Part shown: positions 35,089 through 47,600 of the stretch, one piece after another
Numbering within the stretch: the stretch's first letter is position 1
Layout of the letters: each line of letters opens with the position of its first letter
NCBI GenBank assembly: GCA_902805475.1
Contig: CADCSX010000005.1
Location: 507,501-571,500, forward strand
Length of the DNA stretch: 64,000 nt
DNA from: Entonaema liquescens
Lineage: Eukaryota > Ascomycota > Sordariomycetes > Xylariales > Xylariaceae
Direction of reading: 5' to 3'
Made by a program: the position numbers and the translations under genes
Notes under the pieces: model-generated
Seen by the model: the letters and a program-made list of their open reading frames with translations, nothing else
What the model was told of the DNA's origin: nothing
The model's database searches: none

Positions 35089-35766
35089 ATGTCTTCCTCC
35101 ATCCGCACTACAGTCCACGAGTCTCTGCCTTGTAAGATTCGCCATCTCTCATACCGCCCGGTAGCTATCTATTAACTAACCAAACCACCAGATGTCGACC
35201 CCGAACCTACACCTGCCGAGCGCGCGGCCGCAGAATCCCTCATCGCTTCCGAACTCCAATCCTCCTCTCCTCCTCCCTCCCTTCCTCCTCTCCCCGAACC
35301 TTCTTTCAGCCCCCTCATAACCGCTGAACTTGAACGCATCGCCTCCAAGCAACCTCTGCGCGCCATCGATTTATCTCGGTACGAAGCCGCCGATCCCTCT
35401 GACGTCGCCTCCTCTTCCGACCCGTCCCAGCTGCAGACAGAGCTCTCGCGCGCTTACACCGCGGCCACCTATCTTGAGGGCCGCCACGCGCACCTCCAGC
35501 TTCTCGACAGTTTCGGCAAGAACGCCTGGCTGGTTGGCAACTGGCAGCTGGAGGTTGAGCTGCGGGACCTCGAGCGCGAGCTTGATGATACCAAGAAGGA
35601 GATCGACGTCGTCAACATCCAGCGCCGCCGCGTACAGGACGAGGTTGGCGGAGAGCTGAAAGGGCTGAACGAGGCTTGGAGGCGTGGTGTTGGTAGGGTA
35701 CTCGAGACCGAGATTGCTACCGAGGGATTGAGGCAACAAGTTTTGGAAAAGCAGAGGGGTGGATGA
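35089..35766 (+). CDS. Pre-mRNA-splicing factor SPF27 (BCAS2/Cwf7)
   Basis: Two exons (35089-35131, 35192-35766) encode 205 residues. Conserved blocks are LPYVDPEPTPAERAAAESLI near the N-terminus, a variable Ser/Pro stretch, LRAIDLSRYEA (about residue 75), then a long coiled coil beginning with QTELSRAYTAATYLEGRHAHLQLLD. NAWLVGNWQLEVELRDLERELDDTKKEIDVVNIQRRRVQ follows, typical of the BCAS2/SPF27 family. SPF27 is a core subunit of the Prp19/NTC complex that activates the spliceosome. The opposite strand is also open over much of it (35868-35371), but only this strand gives the conserved protein. No lesion. Confidence 0.92.
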
Positions 35767-36115
35767 GTTTATTACTAGGTTTGGAGTTATACGAGAGAAA
35801 TCATAAAAAACTAAGGAATATGGTCCGGGGTACATGGCTAGAAGACGTTGTCTACGATTAGAAGACACATGATACCGACTGGTTGGGAAATCACAACATC
35901 AGCCAAATTCTGACTGGAAAAGTTCCAAATAGGTAAAAATGCCTCTGCTGCGGTATCAATAGCTATCGTAAGCCCTATTTAATACGGAAACGAGGGTAAT
36001 TCCGAGAACGCCTCCTCCAAAATGAATGCTGCCATCCGTCGTCTAAACCGGCTCCTTTACTAGACCGTCATACGTCTATTTCCCACTTCCTGTACGTCCA
36101 AAAATAAGCAGTTGA
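35767..36115. other. Short convergent intergenic region
   Basis: About 350 bp between two convergent genes; it must hold both 3' UTRs and terminators. Nothing else is seen. Confidence 0.5.
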
Positions 36116-37570
36116 TTAATATGTTGAATGAAGAGGGTCGATATCTTCGACCCCTGACTTAACACCTACGTATTTGGTCCTCCTCATGATACCCTCAACG
36201 GGTCCAAGTAATCTCTGAAACGCGTTTTTGCCTAGAGTCGCAACCTTGACCTCGGTAGTACTGATAACGTCCGCAGCACGGGGCTTGTCGTCCAAGAGCG
36301 CGAGCTCGCCGAAGAAATCACCTTTCTTGTAATGCTTCACGGATTCCGAACCCCCGTCTTTGAAAGCATCCGCCTCACCATCCTCTAAAAGGAAGAATGA
36401 GTCACCGATGTCTCCTTGCTTGATAATCGTGTGGCCCTCGGGGAACTTCTTGGTCTCTAATGCGTCGGCGATCTTCGATCTTTCGTAGGGCGTGAGAGAA
36501 GATAAGAGTGGTACTTCCTCTAGGAAGCTTTCGTATAGTCGCCTGCGTGCGAATGTGGATTCCATAAGGATCCGACGGAACGTAACGCGATCAAGCGCCC
36601 ATAACGTACAACCGGGTTCGGCAGAAATAACCGTAGCGGCTCTTGGCGCATTATACATCAAGGCAAGCTCACCAAAAGAGCCACCAGCCTGTATGGTCCC
36701 TACCTTGTCGCCCATACCATCGGGGCCAGGCTGTAGTGAACCCGCGGGGTTGACGTATACGTCAAAAGAACCCTTCTCAACGATATAAAAGTAGTCACCC
36801 GCATCACCTTGGGTAATGACCTATACGAAAGTTAGATGTTCACATGGGAAGCAATAGAAAGTAGTGCATACCTTAATATCCTTGGCCGGGATTGGCTTTT
36901 CCTGCAGAGCGCCCAGGATCTGGTCATTTTGCTCATCATCTAGGTGACTGAACAAGAAGTTTCCTTCGATAGCCTTCTTTAACCTCTCTAGCTGTTCGGC
37001 GGTTTTAGGGTATGACGGAGGGGTCCAGTTATCATTAACATCGGCCACTGGTTTCAGCGACTCGGCGGAAACTGAGGTGCGACGGCCAAAGTTGTATTGC
37101 GCTGGGTAACTATCAGGATTTGGCGGGGTTCTCATGGCGGACGGAGGTCCCTCTAGAAATCCGTCCAAGGAGCCACCAAAGGGGCCACGGAAGGAAGCAC
37201 TAGGTATGGTAGACACGAATGTACTAGGCCGTAGCGAAGGGGTTGTGGGGGAAGTAATCGTATCGTTCTCGTCCTCTTCAACTACGTTTAATAAACCTGG
37301 TGGTGTGCTTCTGCCAGACTCAGGTTTAGACCCATCGTTATTGAATGGGTTAGAGTTTGCCGCAAAAGGGCTCGTGAATGTCGTTCCCGACATGGCGCAG
37401 GTTCTATAAAGTGACGAAGCGCCTCGCGTTTTAAGATAGGTAGCGCGTTCGTCGGCGAGACGACGAAGAAAATACTCGGAGCAAAATTGTAGGATATCTG
37501 GAGGGTTCTTTAACCGGACTTGATTTTCGAGCGTTTCTATCTCTCTTTGGTAAGCAATAGGCAGAGACAT
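36116..37570 (-). CDS. pkaR: cAMP-dependent protein kinase regulatory subunit
   Basis: Two exons (37570-36872, 36820-36116) encode 467 residues. The N-terminal 50 residues form the RII-type dimerisation/docking helices (LPIAYQREIETLENQV.. ILQFCSEYFLRRL). A Ser/Pro-rich linker leads to the inhibitor site R-R-T-S-V (residues about 163-167), a substrate-like sequence that can be phosphorylated. Two cyclic-nucleotide-binding domains follow, each with its phosphate-binding cassette: FGELALMYNAPRAATV and FGELALLDDKPRAADV, both with the key Glu and Arg. The protein holds the PKA catalytic subunit inactive until cAMP binds. The 3-kb upstream stretch without genes fits the long leader/promoter usual for this gene. 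Confidence 0.95.
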
Positions 37571-40545
37571 GGCGTATGAGGAACTAGAGACAATGCTAAG
37601 GCAACCAATGGGTGCCTCGATGACTGTATAGCTGGGGTATGTGACTGGGGGTATATAGAGGTAAATGTGTTTTGAGTAGGGAATGTTCAGGCTAGAATGA
37701 GTGAAATAGAATGTTGACTGGAGTATTACCTAGGGAGTAACTTCAGAAGATATGGGTGCGAGATAGGTGTTGCTGACTATTGGGTTTGGCCTGAAGCAGC
37801 TCACACGTTGCTAGCATATCCAGCTCGGATTAGCCGACAGTTTGCTCATCAGAGGAGAACTGGGAAATGACAGGGCGCTAAGGCCCAAGCTGGTGGTAGT
37901 AGGTAGCAGGTACTACGTAGATGAGGCTATGCTCTAAAGTATGGGGAGGATACAAATAGGAGGATGGTGGGCGCTGCGTAAGCAAGGCAATGATTGTATT
38001 AATGATGAATAAATAGGGTGGGAGAGAAAGATAAACTCGAAAGGGGAGGTATATGCCTAGAAAATTGGGAAATTTTAGGAGGACAGCAGCTGAATGAACC
38101 AGGGTGACGTGAACAAGCGAAAAGGTACAAGAAGAAATAGCTATAGATGAATGGATACATAAGGGGGGGGGGGGTATGAAGATGGAGATAAAGATGCAGG
38201 TACAGCTACTTTACTTACTATTGAGAGGTACGCAGCCAACACAGCCCGACGCAGCTGACTTTGCTTGTGACTGTTTTTAGCTTGATATTACCGCCGACAG
38301 TACTTCGTGAACTTGTTCTTATGTCCGTCCAGGTGGGATATGGTTAGGAAGATACGGGATACGGGATACGGAGGAAATTGAGGAGGGGTAGAGATGAGGT
38401 CAATCAATCAGTCAATCCCCTTTTTTTTTTTTACTCTGGATATACGTCTGTTAAAAAAGTATATGAATACTAAGATGCTTAGATGAATGTATAGTAAGTA
38501 AGAATGGTAATAGTATAAGTCCTGTTCCTATCGGAATGTGTAAGGTTGTCTGTGGCAAAAGAGTGACGATTGAGGGGATGAATTGCGTCGGGTCTGGAAA
38601 GAAGGCGATCACGAACGGCGCTTGGTCTTAGCCCTTGGGAATTTGGGGGAGTGGGTCTTGTTTAAGATGCCATTCCCCAGTTAAAGCGTTGAAAAAAGAC
38701 CCTAAGGAGGCCCCAGCTCCCTTTTCCTTGGAGCTTCTTTGCGTCCCGCTGCCTTCTTCGCGCCTTCCAGAAGGGCGCACAGACCGCTAACCCGTCCGTG
38801 TTCTACAACTAAAAGTACCTGCTGAAATCTGCAGCTTTCCAGCGCGTATCGCATCTATATTGAGCGGTACATCGCTCTAACTTTATTTTTTTTTTCTTAA
38901 ATCATAAGCGGAATGCTAAATGATGCAATATAATTTGGCAAGGCACACGATGAAGAGGTACTCAAACCTTTAAACTTGAAACAATCCGGTACATATTCCG
39001 AAAATGTCTTCTTACTTGATTAAAAAAAGGAAAACGAAACTGGTACTTAAGACCCTATCATGTCTTGAAGGGATGTAACACAGACAATGAGGTGCTTGTG
39101 AAACCTGTTGGTCTCCAAGCGGAAGGGGGTTTGATTCTTGCGCACTCACGTCACCCCAAGATCGGTGTTCGTTGGCTCTTTCTGGAAGACTCATATGCCA
39201 GTCGGGCAGATGGTCCGAGCTTCTTCAACTGTTAAAGGGCGGCAGGGCGGCAAACCCTTGACAGGCCTGACAAGGTTTAAGCAGGCAGCAGACAAGGTGC
39301 TTATTCTTAATAGTACAGTACCTACAGTACCTACATACATAACCTTGCTGACTCGAACATGACATGATGTATTCAGGTTGCAGATAGGTACATGTATCGA
39401 TAGGTACATGTATCATTGATTTCTTTTATGTAAGTCAATTCGTTTTCTTAGGAGCAGTTCATGATAACCTCACCGCTTATTCTCATTTTTTTTCTCTTTC
39501 TTTTTTTTTCTGACCTTCTTGGGCTCTATGCATCCGATACGACTCTAAAAGAAAATATGTTTAATTCGTAGCCTTGAAGTTGTGATATCTGGTCCGTCAG
39601 CGCAAGACGAGGTAGCCGAGTTATTTCCACCACTTCAATGGCTCAACTAACAGGCAACATATAGGTTAGCTCTCTATATCAGATACGGGCACTTATGTAT
39701 AATAAGATAATAAGATAATAAGATAGAATATTTGGGTAGTAGTAGAGTCGGATAAGTCGAACCAAAATTAGAATAGTATGATCACTTGCATTCTTCGCGT
39801 TGCCGTCTCACCTAAGACTTCATTTCTTAGTAACCTCACGTCAGCTCTCTACCCTGTTTTTCCTGGTTCGAATGCATTCGTCAATTATGACTGTTCTAAT
39901 TGACGCCGTGGAAGACTACATGCATATATGCAGGAGAAAAGTGCTTTTTCTGCATGTTACGGAGCCGCAAACCTGGACACTAATCTCGCCCGTGTCTGGG
40001 CCTTGTGGTACACGCTGCTTTATCTGTGATGAATCAAACTGTGTAATTGGGGGCTCGAGAGCTATATATGGAGTTTATAAGGCGTTAAGCACCAATCTTT
40101 TGTTCTACTATATATAGGATTGCCTCCGTGTACCAAGAGTAATTTGCCAAAGGTTCAGGCGTATCTACCTATGTATGCAACCAAGAAACGCTCCAATAGC
40201 CAAGATTGAGCATCTCTTGCTCATAAACTCGCCATGTAATTGGTGAAGGAGGTAAAAGCAAATTGGAGATTCTCATAAGAGAGAATTTTGTTCATGAGTG
40301 AACATCATCCTAATATCAACTTGGTCATCTCATTCACATGCCGAGGTGGAGATCGATAAAAAAGCAGTACGAATTACTAAGTAAAGATAGATAAAAACGA
40401 TCTATCTAACTTCTATGATAAAAAAGTCCTATGACTCTATTTCGGCCAGGGTTACTCAACGCTTATTAAGGTACTATGGTATATACCAATTCTTCTATCG
40501 ATCTCTCGTCTACCGCATGTGATGCAATGCAACCAAACTTCCAGT
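37571..40545. other. 3-kb non-coding stretch upstream of pkaR and downstream of ECT1
   Basis: No supported gene. It includes a 12-base poly-G run at 38,163-38,174, a poly-T run near 38,419-38,432, and AT-rich sequence. Frames at 39,138-39,416 and 39,800-40,117 have no recognisable content. CT-rich stretches near 38,700-38,800 may belong to the pkaR promoter or leader. Confidence 0.5.
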
Positions 40546-42029
40546 TTACGTAGAAGAGGCCAGTTTCTCTTCCTTACGACGTTGTTCCTCTTCCAGGATC
40601 TCCCTCTGCCGGTGCGCAGCCTCTCCTACGGCCTTTACACCCTTCTTCCTCTGGCGTTCCTCGTAGAGGTCCCTGCTTCTCATGATGCGCTGCACGATAG
40701 TGCCCGCATTCACATCCTGGAACTCGTGATTCTGAACCTCCTGGAATATACCCATCTCTTTCGGCACGATGTACGGGTCGTATGAGAGCGGCATGAACGC
40801 TGTTGGTCCGTGGTACACAGCGTCAGGAGTACCCCACGGAGAGCTCGTGAGGTATGATTTAGTTGGCGCGAAGGGAGCGCCGAAGATGACGGCATTAACG
40901 TACTAGTAATGATCAGCAACGAATTATAGAAAAGAGAAAGAGAAAAGACGAAAATGGAGGGCTGCGTACCCGGCACTGTAGCACGCATAGACCACGCTCA
41001 TAGATGTTCATAATCGGATAGTTAACCCCTTTCCAGTAGTTGATAACCTCATCGTCATGAACACCAGCAACAACAAAGACAGGACCATAATCCGCGCCCT
41101 TTCCGACGCGCTCGTTGACGGCTTGCTGATCATACCAGCCCTCCTTTTTCGCTAGCGCCTCCTCGGTAAGAACAACTTGACGTAGAAACTCGATATGTCC
41201 ACTAGAGAATAGATCGAAACCTCCGTCGACGTAGACAACTCTCTGACCGGGCTTCGGGCCGGGCCCCTTTAGTAATGGACGGAACGAGCCCTTCTCTTCT
41301 TCCGTGGATTCGGTCTTGGCAGCGGTCGAAGCCGACCAGAAGTACACGTCCGCGCCGGGGTTCTTTCCGGACTCGTCGGTTGCGTATTGGCGAATGCGAT
41401 TCAACATGGCTTCTCCTTCCGACTTCTTCTCCGCTTCGGTGCCACTGCCCTCTTTGCCGTTGAGCACATTCTCCAGGGACTTGATAAAGTGTGTCCGGGT
41501 GCAGAGTAGCATACGACCGACAAGGTCGGTGGTCGATATACTAGGAGTGCGCTTAACAACTTTGAATCGACCCGCCGCTTTTACGAACCGGTAGCAATCC
41601 TCACCGCTGCTATCCGACGTAATGTCGTCGCCGTGCACCACATACTTGCAGCCGAAGTGGCTTATGAAATCCAGCTGCGTAACATACGGTGCGTATGCAA
41701 CAGACCGGGTGACCCAGCGACAGGCATCCACAGCAGCAAGTCTTTTTTCATGTAAACCCCAGGAGATCAGCTGAATGCTCTTTAGAATACGACCCCGGGA
41801 AGAGCTATCCGTACCGTTCTCGAAGATTCATTACCGTTGGGCCCTTGTTTTCTAGGATGGCCTCATCGGAGTGTACACCGACGTACAGCTCTGTGCCAAG
41901 TTGGCGCGCCTGAAGCATAGCGCCTGCATGACCGTGATGGAAGAAATCCCAGCACCCATCGACCCAAATCCGATCATCTAGGAGCCCAGGGGCTGGTGGT
42001 CCGGATAGGACCTCTTGTTCTGAACTCAT
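40546..42029 (-). CDS. ECT1: Ethanolamine-phosphate cytidylyltransferase
   Basis: Three exons (42029-41815, 41741-40970, 40902-40546) give 447 residues in frame. There are two cytidylyltransferase folds. The first has RIWVDGCWDFFHHGHAGAM (HxGH at residues 31-34) and the block ending KRTPSISTTDLVGRML. The second has VVYVDGGFDLFSSGHIEFLR, whose HxGH is degenerate (S-S-G-H), as in other eukaryotic homologues. YERGLCVLQCRYVNAVIFGAPF and a basic C-terminal helix complete it. The enzyme makes CDP-ethanolamine from CTP and phosphoethanolamine, the committed step of the Kennedy pathway to phosphatidylethanolamine. Introns are 73 and 67 bp. It is divergent from the PhyH gene, with 444 bp between start codons. 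Confidence 0.94.
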
Positions 42030-42473
42030 GGTAGAAAGTTCTTGTTTGGAGACGATTAGAATTACTTAGATAAAGATAAATAAGGAATAAGGAATAAGGA
42101 ATAAGGAGAGCGCCTAGTTTGGGTAGGAAGCTGTGTAACCCGTACCTGTCTAATAAGTCGGCTAATGATTAATGATGCCGCTACCTAGGTACTTATACCT
42201 AATCTTAGGTAAGTTACCTATAGGGGTGAAGCGTTAGTACCGTACGATATACTGTGTTCAACTCATTACACACACTAATTGCAACCCCTCATCTCGGTAT
42301 CCTATCGATAAGAGCTCCGTAGCTAAGCTCCGTGACCCCACTATCGCATGCCGACATCATAAGTTCCAACATTTTGAATGTTACCATCCGGCCGGTTTAT
42401 GTAAGTCGAGCAAATTAGCCAGTAGACGCAGTTCATTTCCTATACCAGCAGTTCTCAGGTCCCATAAATCACA
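42030..42473. promoter_or_regulatory. Divergent promoter region, ECT1 / PhyH gene
   Basis: 444 bp between two start codons. It carries three copies of AAGGAATAAGGAAT-like sequence near 42,085-42,110 and several TACCTAGGTA/TTAGGTAAG words. No gene is seen. Confidence 0.4.
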
Positions 42474-43478
42474 ATGGCCGCCGAAACAATCACCGCCTCA
42501 ATCACCGCCTCAACCGGCGGCCTAACCCCCGACCAACTCGCCGACTTCTGGCGTGACGGGTACCTCATCATCCCCGACGCCCTTCCCCCGACCACCGTGC
42601 AAGCGCTCCTCGACGAAACACACAAGCTTCTCGAGGACTTCCCGCTATCCGAGCACCCCTTGACGCGCTTCAGCACGGGCGAGAAGTCCGCCCACGTCGG
42701 CGACGAGTACTTCCTGACGTCGGGCGACAAGGTGCGCTTCTTCTTCGAGGAGGACGCCTTCGACGCCGCCGGCAACTTGACGAAGCCCAAGGCTCGCGCG
42801 ATCAACAAGATCGGGCATGGATTGCATGCCTTGTCGCCGCCTTTTGCTGCTCTGCTGGACCCGGCGCTAAATCCGGATTTGTTGGGTGCTGGGACGAGCG
42901 CGGGGAGCGTGGCAGCGGGTCGCAAGGAGAGTCATCCTGCGGCAGTCGCGCGGGCGCTTGGGTTCAAGAACCCGCGGTGTCTGCAGAGTATGGTCATCTG
43001 CAAGCAACCGGAGATAGGGGGCGCTGTGCCGCCGCACCAGGACAGCACGTTCCTGTATACGGAGCCGCCAAGTGCCGTGGGATTCTGGTATGCGCTCGAG
43101 GACGCGACCGCCGAGAACGGGTGTCTAAGTTTCCTGCCCGGAAGCCATCGGTGGGCGCCTATACGGCAGCGGTTCGTGCGCGCTCAGAGTGGCGGGACCG
43201 AGTTTGTGGATAACGACGGGGCGAAGTTTCCACCGGGCGAGGTGTATGGGGAAAGGAGTGGGCAGAGCGAAGATGGCGAGTATAAGATGGGCGAGGTTAA
43301 GGCGGGTTCGCTGGTGTTGATACATGGTAATTTACTACATAAGAGCGAGAAGAATCTGAGTCAAAAGGGCCGGATTATCTACACGTTCCATGTTATCGAG
43401 GGAGAGGGCACCAAGTACGATGAGCGTAATTGGCTTCAACCACCAGCGGATGGGTTCACACGGCTGTATAGGGAATAG
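42474..43478 (+). CDS. Phytanoyl-CoA dioxygenase family protein (PHYHD1-like)
   Basis: A single exon of 334 codons. The start LTPDQLADFWRDGYLIIPDALPP is the family entry. The iron-binding H-x-D is in VPPHQDSTFLYTEPP, the distal histidine in LIHGNLLHKSEKN, and a downstream Arg in GRIIYTFHVIEG would bind 2-oxoglutarate. FWYALEDATAENGCLSFLPGSH is highly conserved in PHYHD1-type proteins. It should be an Fe(II)/2-oxoglutarate-dependent oxygenase; the substrate is not known. An insert of about 25 residues (AGTSAGSVAAGRKESHPAAVA) sits before GFKNPRCLQSMVICKQPE. GC content is higher than the neighbours, without other signs of transfer. Confidence 0.92.
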   Translation: MAAETITASITASTGGLTPDQLADFWRDGYLIIPDALPPTTVQALLDETHKLLEDFPLSEHPLTRFSTGEKSAHVGDEYFLTSGDKVRFFFEEDAFDAAGNLTKPKARAINKIGHGLHALSPPFAALLDPALNPDLLGAGTSAGSVAAGRKESHPAAVARALGFKNPRCLQSMVICKQPEIGGAVPPHQDSTFLYTEPPSAVGFWYALEDATAENGCLSFLPGSHRWAPIRQRFVRAQSGGTEFVDNDGAKFPPGEVYGERSGQSEDGEYKMGEVKAGSLVLIHGNLLHKSEKNLSQKGRIIYTFHVIEGEGTKYDERNWLQPPADGFTRLYRE

Positions 43479-44687
43479 GTTAGTAAAATGAGCTCTGTAT
43501 TAAGTATGTTAGATGGAACTAAGTGGTTGGATTGGCTCTGGCGTGTATTGGTTTTGCAAGTAGTCGAATGAGCATGTTGTTGTGTTTAGTAACTGCTCCG
43601 TCTAGATAACATAGGACATACAGTATAGAACTTTGTTGAACAATTCGAATATTTCTACCGCTATATTGAGACAAGGATAGAGGTTGGCGTATGTTGAGGT
43701 TGCTGCGTGCATTCTGTTCGTGGTTGATAGTACCATACATAACTTTCATGTCGGAATGATGAGCATCTACTAGTAAAGGGTTGCTGTTTTGTCGAATACC
43801 GAAGAGTACGTGACTGTCCCATGCCCAAATCGTGCAAGTAGAAGGGTCCTATCGTCTTGTCTTGTGCTAACAATAGTCGACAGCAGTAAAGCAACAGACA
43901 GCCGACAGATCTGTTTGTTGGTCACTCGATTATGCATCGTTTGGCAACTCCTTAGAGACTTGGCGGTTACTAAAGGAGCTGGGACATATCGAACTCATCG
44001 TCACCGAATAAGCCAATAGACTCGCAAGCCTAATCTTAAAGACATATCTACTGGGACTTAGGTTACCTTGCTATCTAAGTACCTTTGAATAATCGATAAT
44101 GATATCTCACATTTCACATCTATGTAGCAAAGCAAGTTACAAGGTGCCATGAACATCGCATTTTTCTATTGATTAGAGGTCAAGATGCCCTTACATACAG
44201 GTTTGGGTTGTCCGCTCGCCACAAGACGAGACAAATAAAAGAAGAAATTGCGAAGCCAATAAAGCCAAGCCGAAGGGGATTTCCCTGAAGTTCGCCGAGT
44301 CGTTGCTCGACCTCCGGACAGACAGGTCCCCCCTTATTTCTCTATCTGCAAAAGCACCAAGACGGCCAAACATTATATCCTCGAGTGGTTGCCGTTTGAT
44401 TTGCGATACCGTAATAAAATCAGTTATGTAATGAGTACAGGCGAAATGACCGATCCGAGTACGAGTTAAAAAGTCATTTGCAATGGGCGCAAGCAATGGA
44501 AGAAAGAAGCTGCTTGCAAGAATGTGCGGCGATAATAGTCCATCCTTTCCAACGTGGGGAATTTTCGTCAGATTTCATCCACTCGTGAGCTCGTGAAAGC
44601 CTGTTCTGGAGTTTTCTTCGTTCCTAATCAAGTATCACCGCGACGAATAAGTAGGCCATAGGACATTCCGATCCTTTCCTAGCGTTG
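43479..44687. other. Convergent intergenic region, 1.2 kb
   Basis: No supported gene. It lies between the PhyH stop and the HRP1 stop. Small frames (74-101 codons) at 43,519-44,496 have no recognisable content. The last 400 bp are probably the HRP1 3' UTR. Confidence 0.5.
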
Positions 44688-47600
44688 CTAACGACCATAA
44701 GGATGGAAGCCCCGGCTGCCACCTCGTCCTCCGCCACGGTAGTTCGCACCGGGCTTGCCTGCATTCTTTGGGCCCTTGGGTGCGTCAGCCGGCGGAGCAT
44801 GGTTGGGATCGACTGGAGTCGGACTCTGTTGGTGTGCGCCCCTATTTCGGAAGCCTCCACGGCCTCCTTGGTTGAAATTAGGTTGAGGCACGTCGTCATA
44901 CATACCCTCCCACGAAGTAGGGTCCGTGCCGCCCATATTGTTACCATAACTTCCCTGGTTATATCCTCCTCGGCCTCCACGTCGTCCTCCGCCGCCGCGA
45001 GGAGCGAACATCTGTTGCTGGTTGTTGAAATCGTTGAATCCTTGCTGGCTTCCGTCTCCTTGACCCTGGCCCTGGCCAGCAGCTCCGTTGCCCATCATTT
45101 GGTTCTGCATCTGCTGTTGCATCTGTTGCATAAGAGCCGGGTTCATGTTGGCCATCGCCGCCATCGGGTTGCTTTGGCCACCCTGGCCGCCGCCACCACC
45201 TTGGGCCATCTGCTGCTGGAGTTGTTGCATCTGCTGCATCTGCATCATCTGCATCATGGCAGGATTTACGTTCCCCATGCCCATGCCTCGGTTCATGACC
45301 ATCTGCTGTTGCATCATAATGTATTGTTGCATTCGCTGCATATATTGAGCCATGACTTGGGGGGTCATGCCTCCTTGGCCCATCTGGGTGGCCATCTGAG
45401 CCTGGGGGCTGCCCTGTTCATCCATACCGCCCTTCCTGAATTTGTTGCGTCTCGTGGCTTCTTCCTCCTCGCGCATGTTGCCTCGGGGCTGCGCCTTTTT
45501 GACCTCAATGGGTTTGCCATGGATCTCAAGGTGAGTGCTGAGGCAGGCTTCAACACCAGCTTCACTCTCGAAAGTGACGAATCCAAAGCCTCTCGGGCGA
45601 CCGGTATCTTTGTCCATCATAAGGGTCGCGTCAACAACTCGGCCGAATTGGGCAAAATAGTCCTTAAATTCGGGCTCGGTGGTCTCCTGGCTGACACCGC
45701 CAACAAAGATCTTGCTAGTCTTCTCTTGTTCATCTCGGGAATAGCCCGCTTCGGATCGATCTGGACTTTGCCATTAGAATTCAAAAAAAAAAAAAACCCA
45801 TTTTTATAAATAATCAAGAACAAACTCACAATCTTTCCATCTAAGAAGTGCTCTTTGACCATAACAATGTTCACCGTCTTAGGATCCTTGAAGGTAAGGA
45901 ATCCGAACCCTCGCGATCGGCCTGTAGCTCCGTCTCGCATGACTGTACATTCTGTCACCTCGCCAAACTGGGAGAAATAATCGCGAAGCGATTCTAACGA
46001 GAAATATTAGCGTCGCATGTCAGTGAGAGTCAAGCATGTGAATGACTTACGATCAGTGGTTTCCCAGTTGAGACCACCGATAAACATTTTCCTACAGACA
46101 GGTCAGTATTGATTACACCAGGAATAGTCACGAAGTATGAAAATGCAGTCGCCCGAATGTCGAAGACAAGTCAGTATATGCAAGCTTTGAGCGAACGTGA
46201 TTGCCGCTTGGCAAACATACTGAGCTTCTATGCGGTTCGCCATGAGCCTAGAAAGCCGATCCTTCAGCTTTTGGTTCTTTTGGTTTATATGTTTAGTTGC
46301 CTGGTCGGGAATTTGGGTGATGGATGCAATTGTGTCTAAAAACTGGCCACTGGCTTCAGACCCTTCGTTATCAGAATTAAGCGAAATGTAATCCTCCTCT
46401 TGGGCCTTAGAAGGAGTGTCCATAGTGGCTTGGCTGGTGTGGTGTACGTCAAATCTGGGAGAATTCAGATGAAGTAAATGATGCATGGGCCAGTGTTGTA
46501 ATCTGTGATAATCTCTGATAATCTGGGAAGCAAGTCCTAGATAGCACTGCTTGACAGAAAAGTAGAACAAGGCAGGTGATGTCTGAAATGTCGAATATTT
46601 TGTTCTTGTCTCTTTGCTATCGTCAAGCTAGGACATAACTTCGAGCGCTATTCGCTGCCAAATTTCTTGTTACAGCCTTCCAGAGTAATAGTCCCTTTTT
46701 GAGCTTTATGAGCCTATTCCCGACGAGTGGCTACGGAAGGCAGTAAGTGTTTTTCTGTACTGACTATGGTCGAACTTTTTATCGCTGGTTTTTTTTTTCC
46801 CTTTCAAAGGTAGAGTGATTCCTCCTTAGGATTCCTCCTTAGCCTGCAGTCACTACTTCTTCCCTGCGATGCACCTCTTGAGATCCGGGCGACTGGTGTG
46901 CTTCCCTCTGGCTATGTATCTGAATATCGACCGACTTGGCAAGTCCATTACTAGAATTTCCCTTCGGAGACAGCTAGCGAGATAGAAACCAGTTCTCATG
47001 CCCACCAACATCCTCCCGGCTAAAAGCCCTAGGATACTCAAGCGCATATCCTTCTGGTTGTCAAGTGTCTAATGGGGAATCACTTCCCCCAAGTCAAATG
47101 GGACGAGCATCGAAATATGCTCTAAAGGTTACTCTGGTCTGGCTTTCAGGCATAGGCGAAAAGTAACATGGCTCATCTAGAGCCATGCGACTAATGGAAA
47201 CAAACAAATCTAAACGAATTTACTTACCCATCCTCCTTGGCGCTAGCACCTCTAGCAGCATGATACGCTGAAGCCGAATCATCTTGTTGAGGTTGCGTAA
47301 TAGTGACGGCACCACTCGGGCCGTTGCCTAAGTTGAAATCCACATCATCGTCATCCTCGTAGTTCTCATCTTGGTATTCTTCGCCATAGCCGTTCTCTTC
47401 AGCTGCATAAGCCATTTCGCTGTGCGTCTGATCTGTCTCGTAATGGCTAGGTGCCTCTACAGACTGTTGAGGGATCGCGGGAGTAGGGGCGGAGATCGGG
47501 GCGGTAGGTAGTTGTGCTGCCGGGGCTGCCGCAGCCACTGCATTAGCAGTAGCAGGCGGTGCGGCGGTAGCATCGTTGTCGTCGTATCTACGAAGAATTA

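Noticed and set aside
35371..35868. 165-codon minus-strand frame
   Set aside because: It overlaps the SPF27 coding exon on the opposite strand, which carries the conserved coiled-coil protein.
39108..39180. Possible tRNA-like segment with a GGTTTGATTC word
   Set aside because: The flanking bases do not form a T-arm or acceptor stem, and no matching A-box was found at the right distance.
44685..45809. 374-codon plus-strand frame
   Set aside because: It is the antisense of the HRP1 RRM and glutamine/glycine-rich tail; the minus strand encodes clearly conserved RRM motifs.
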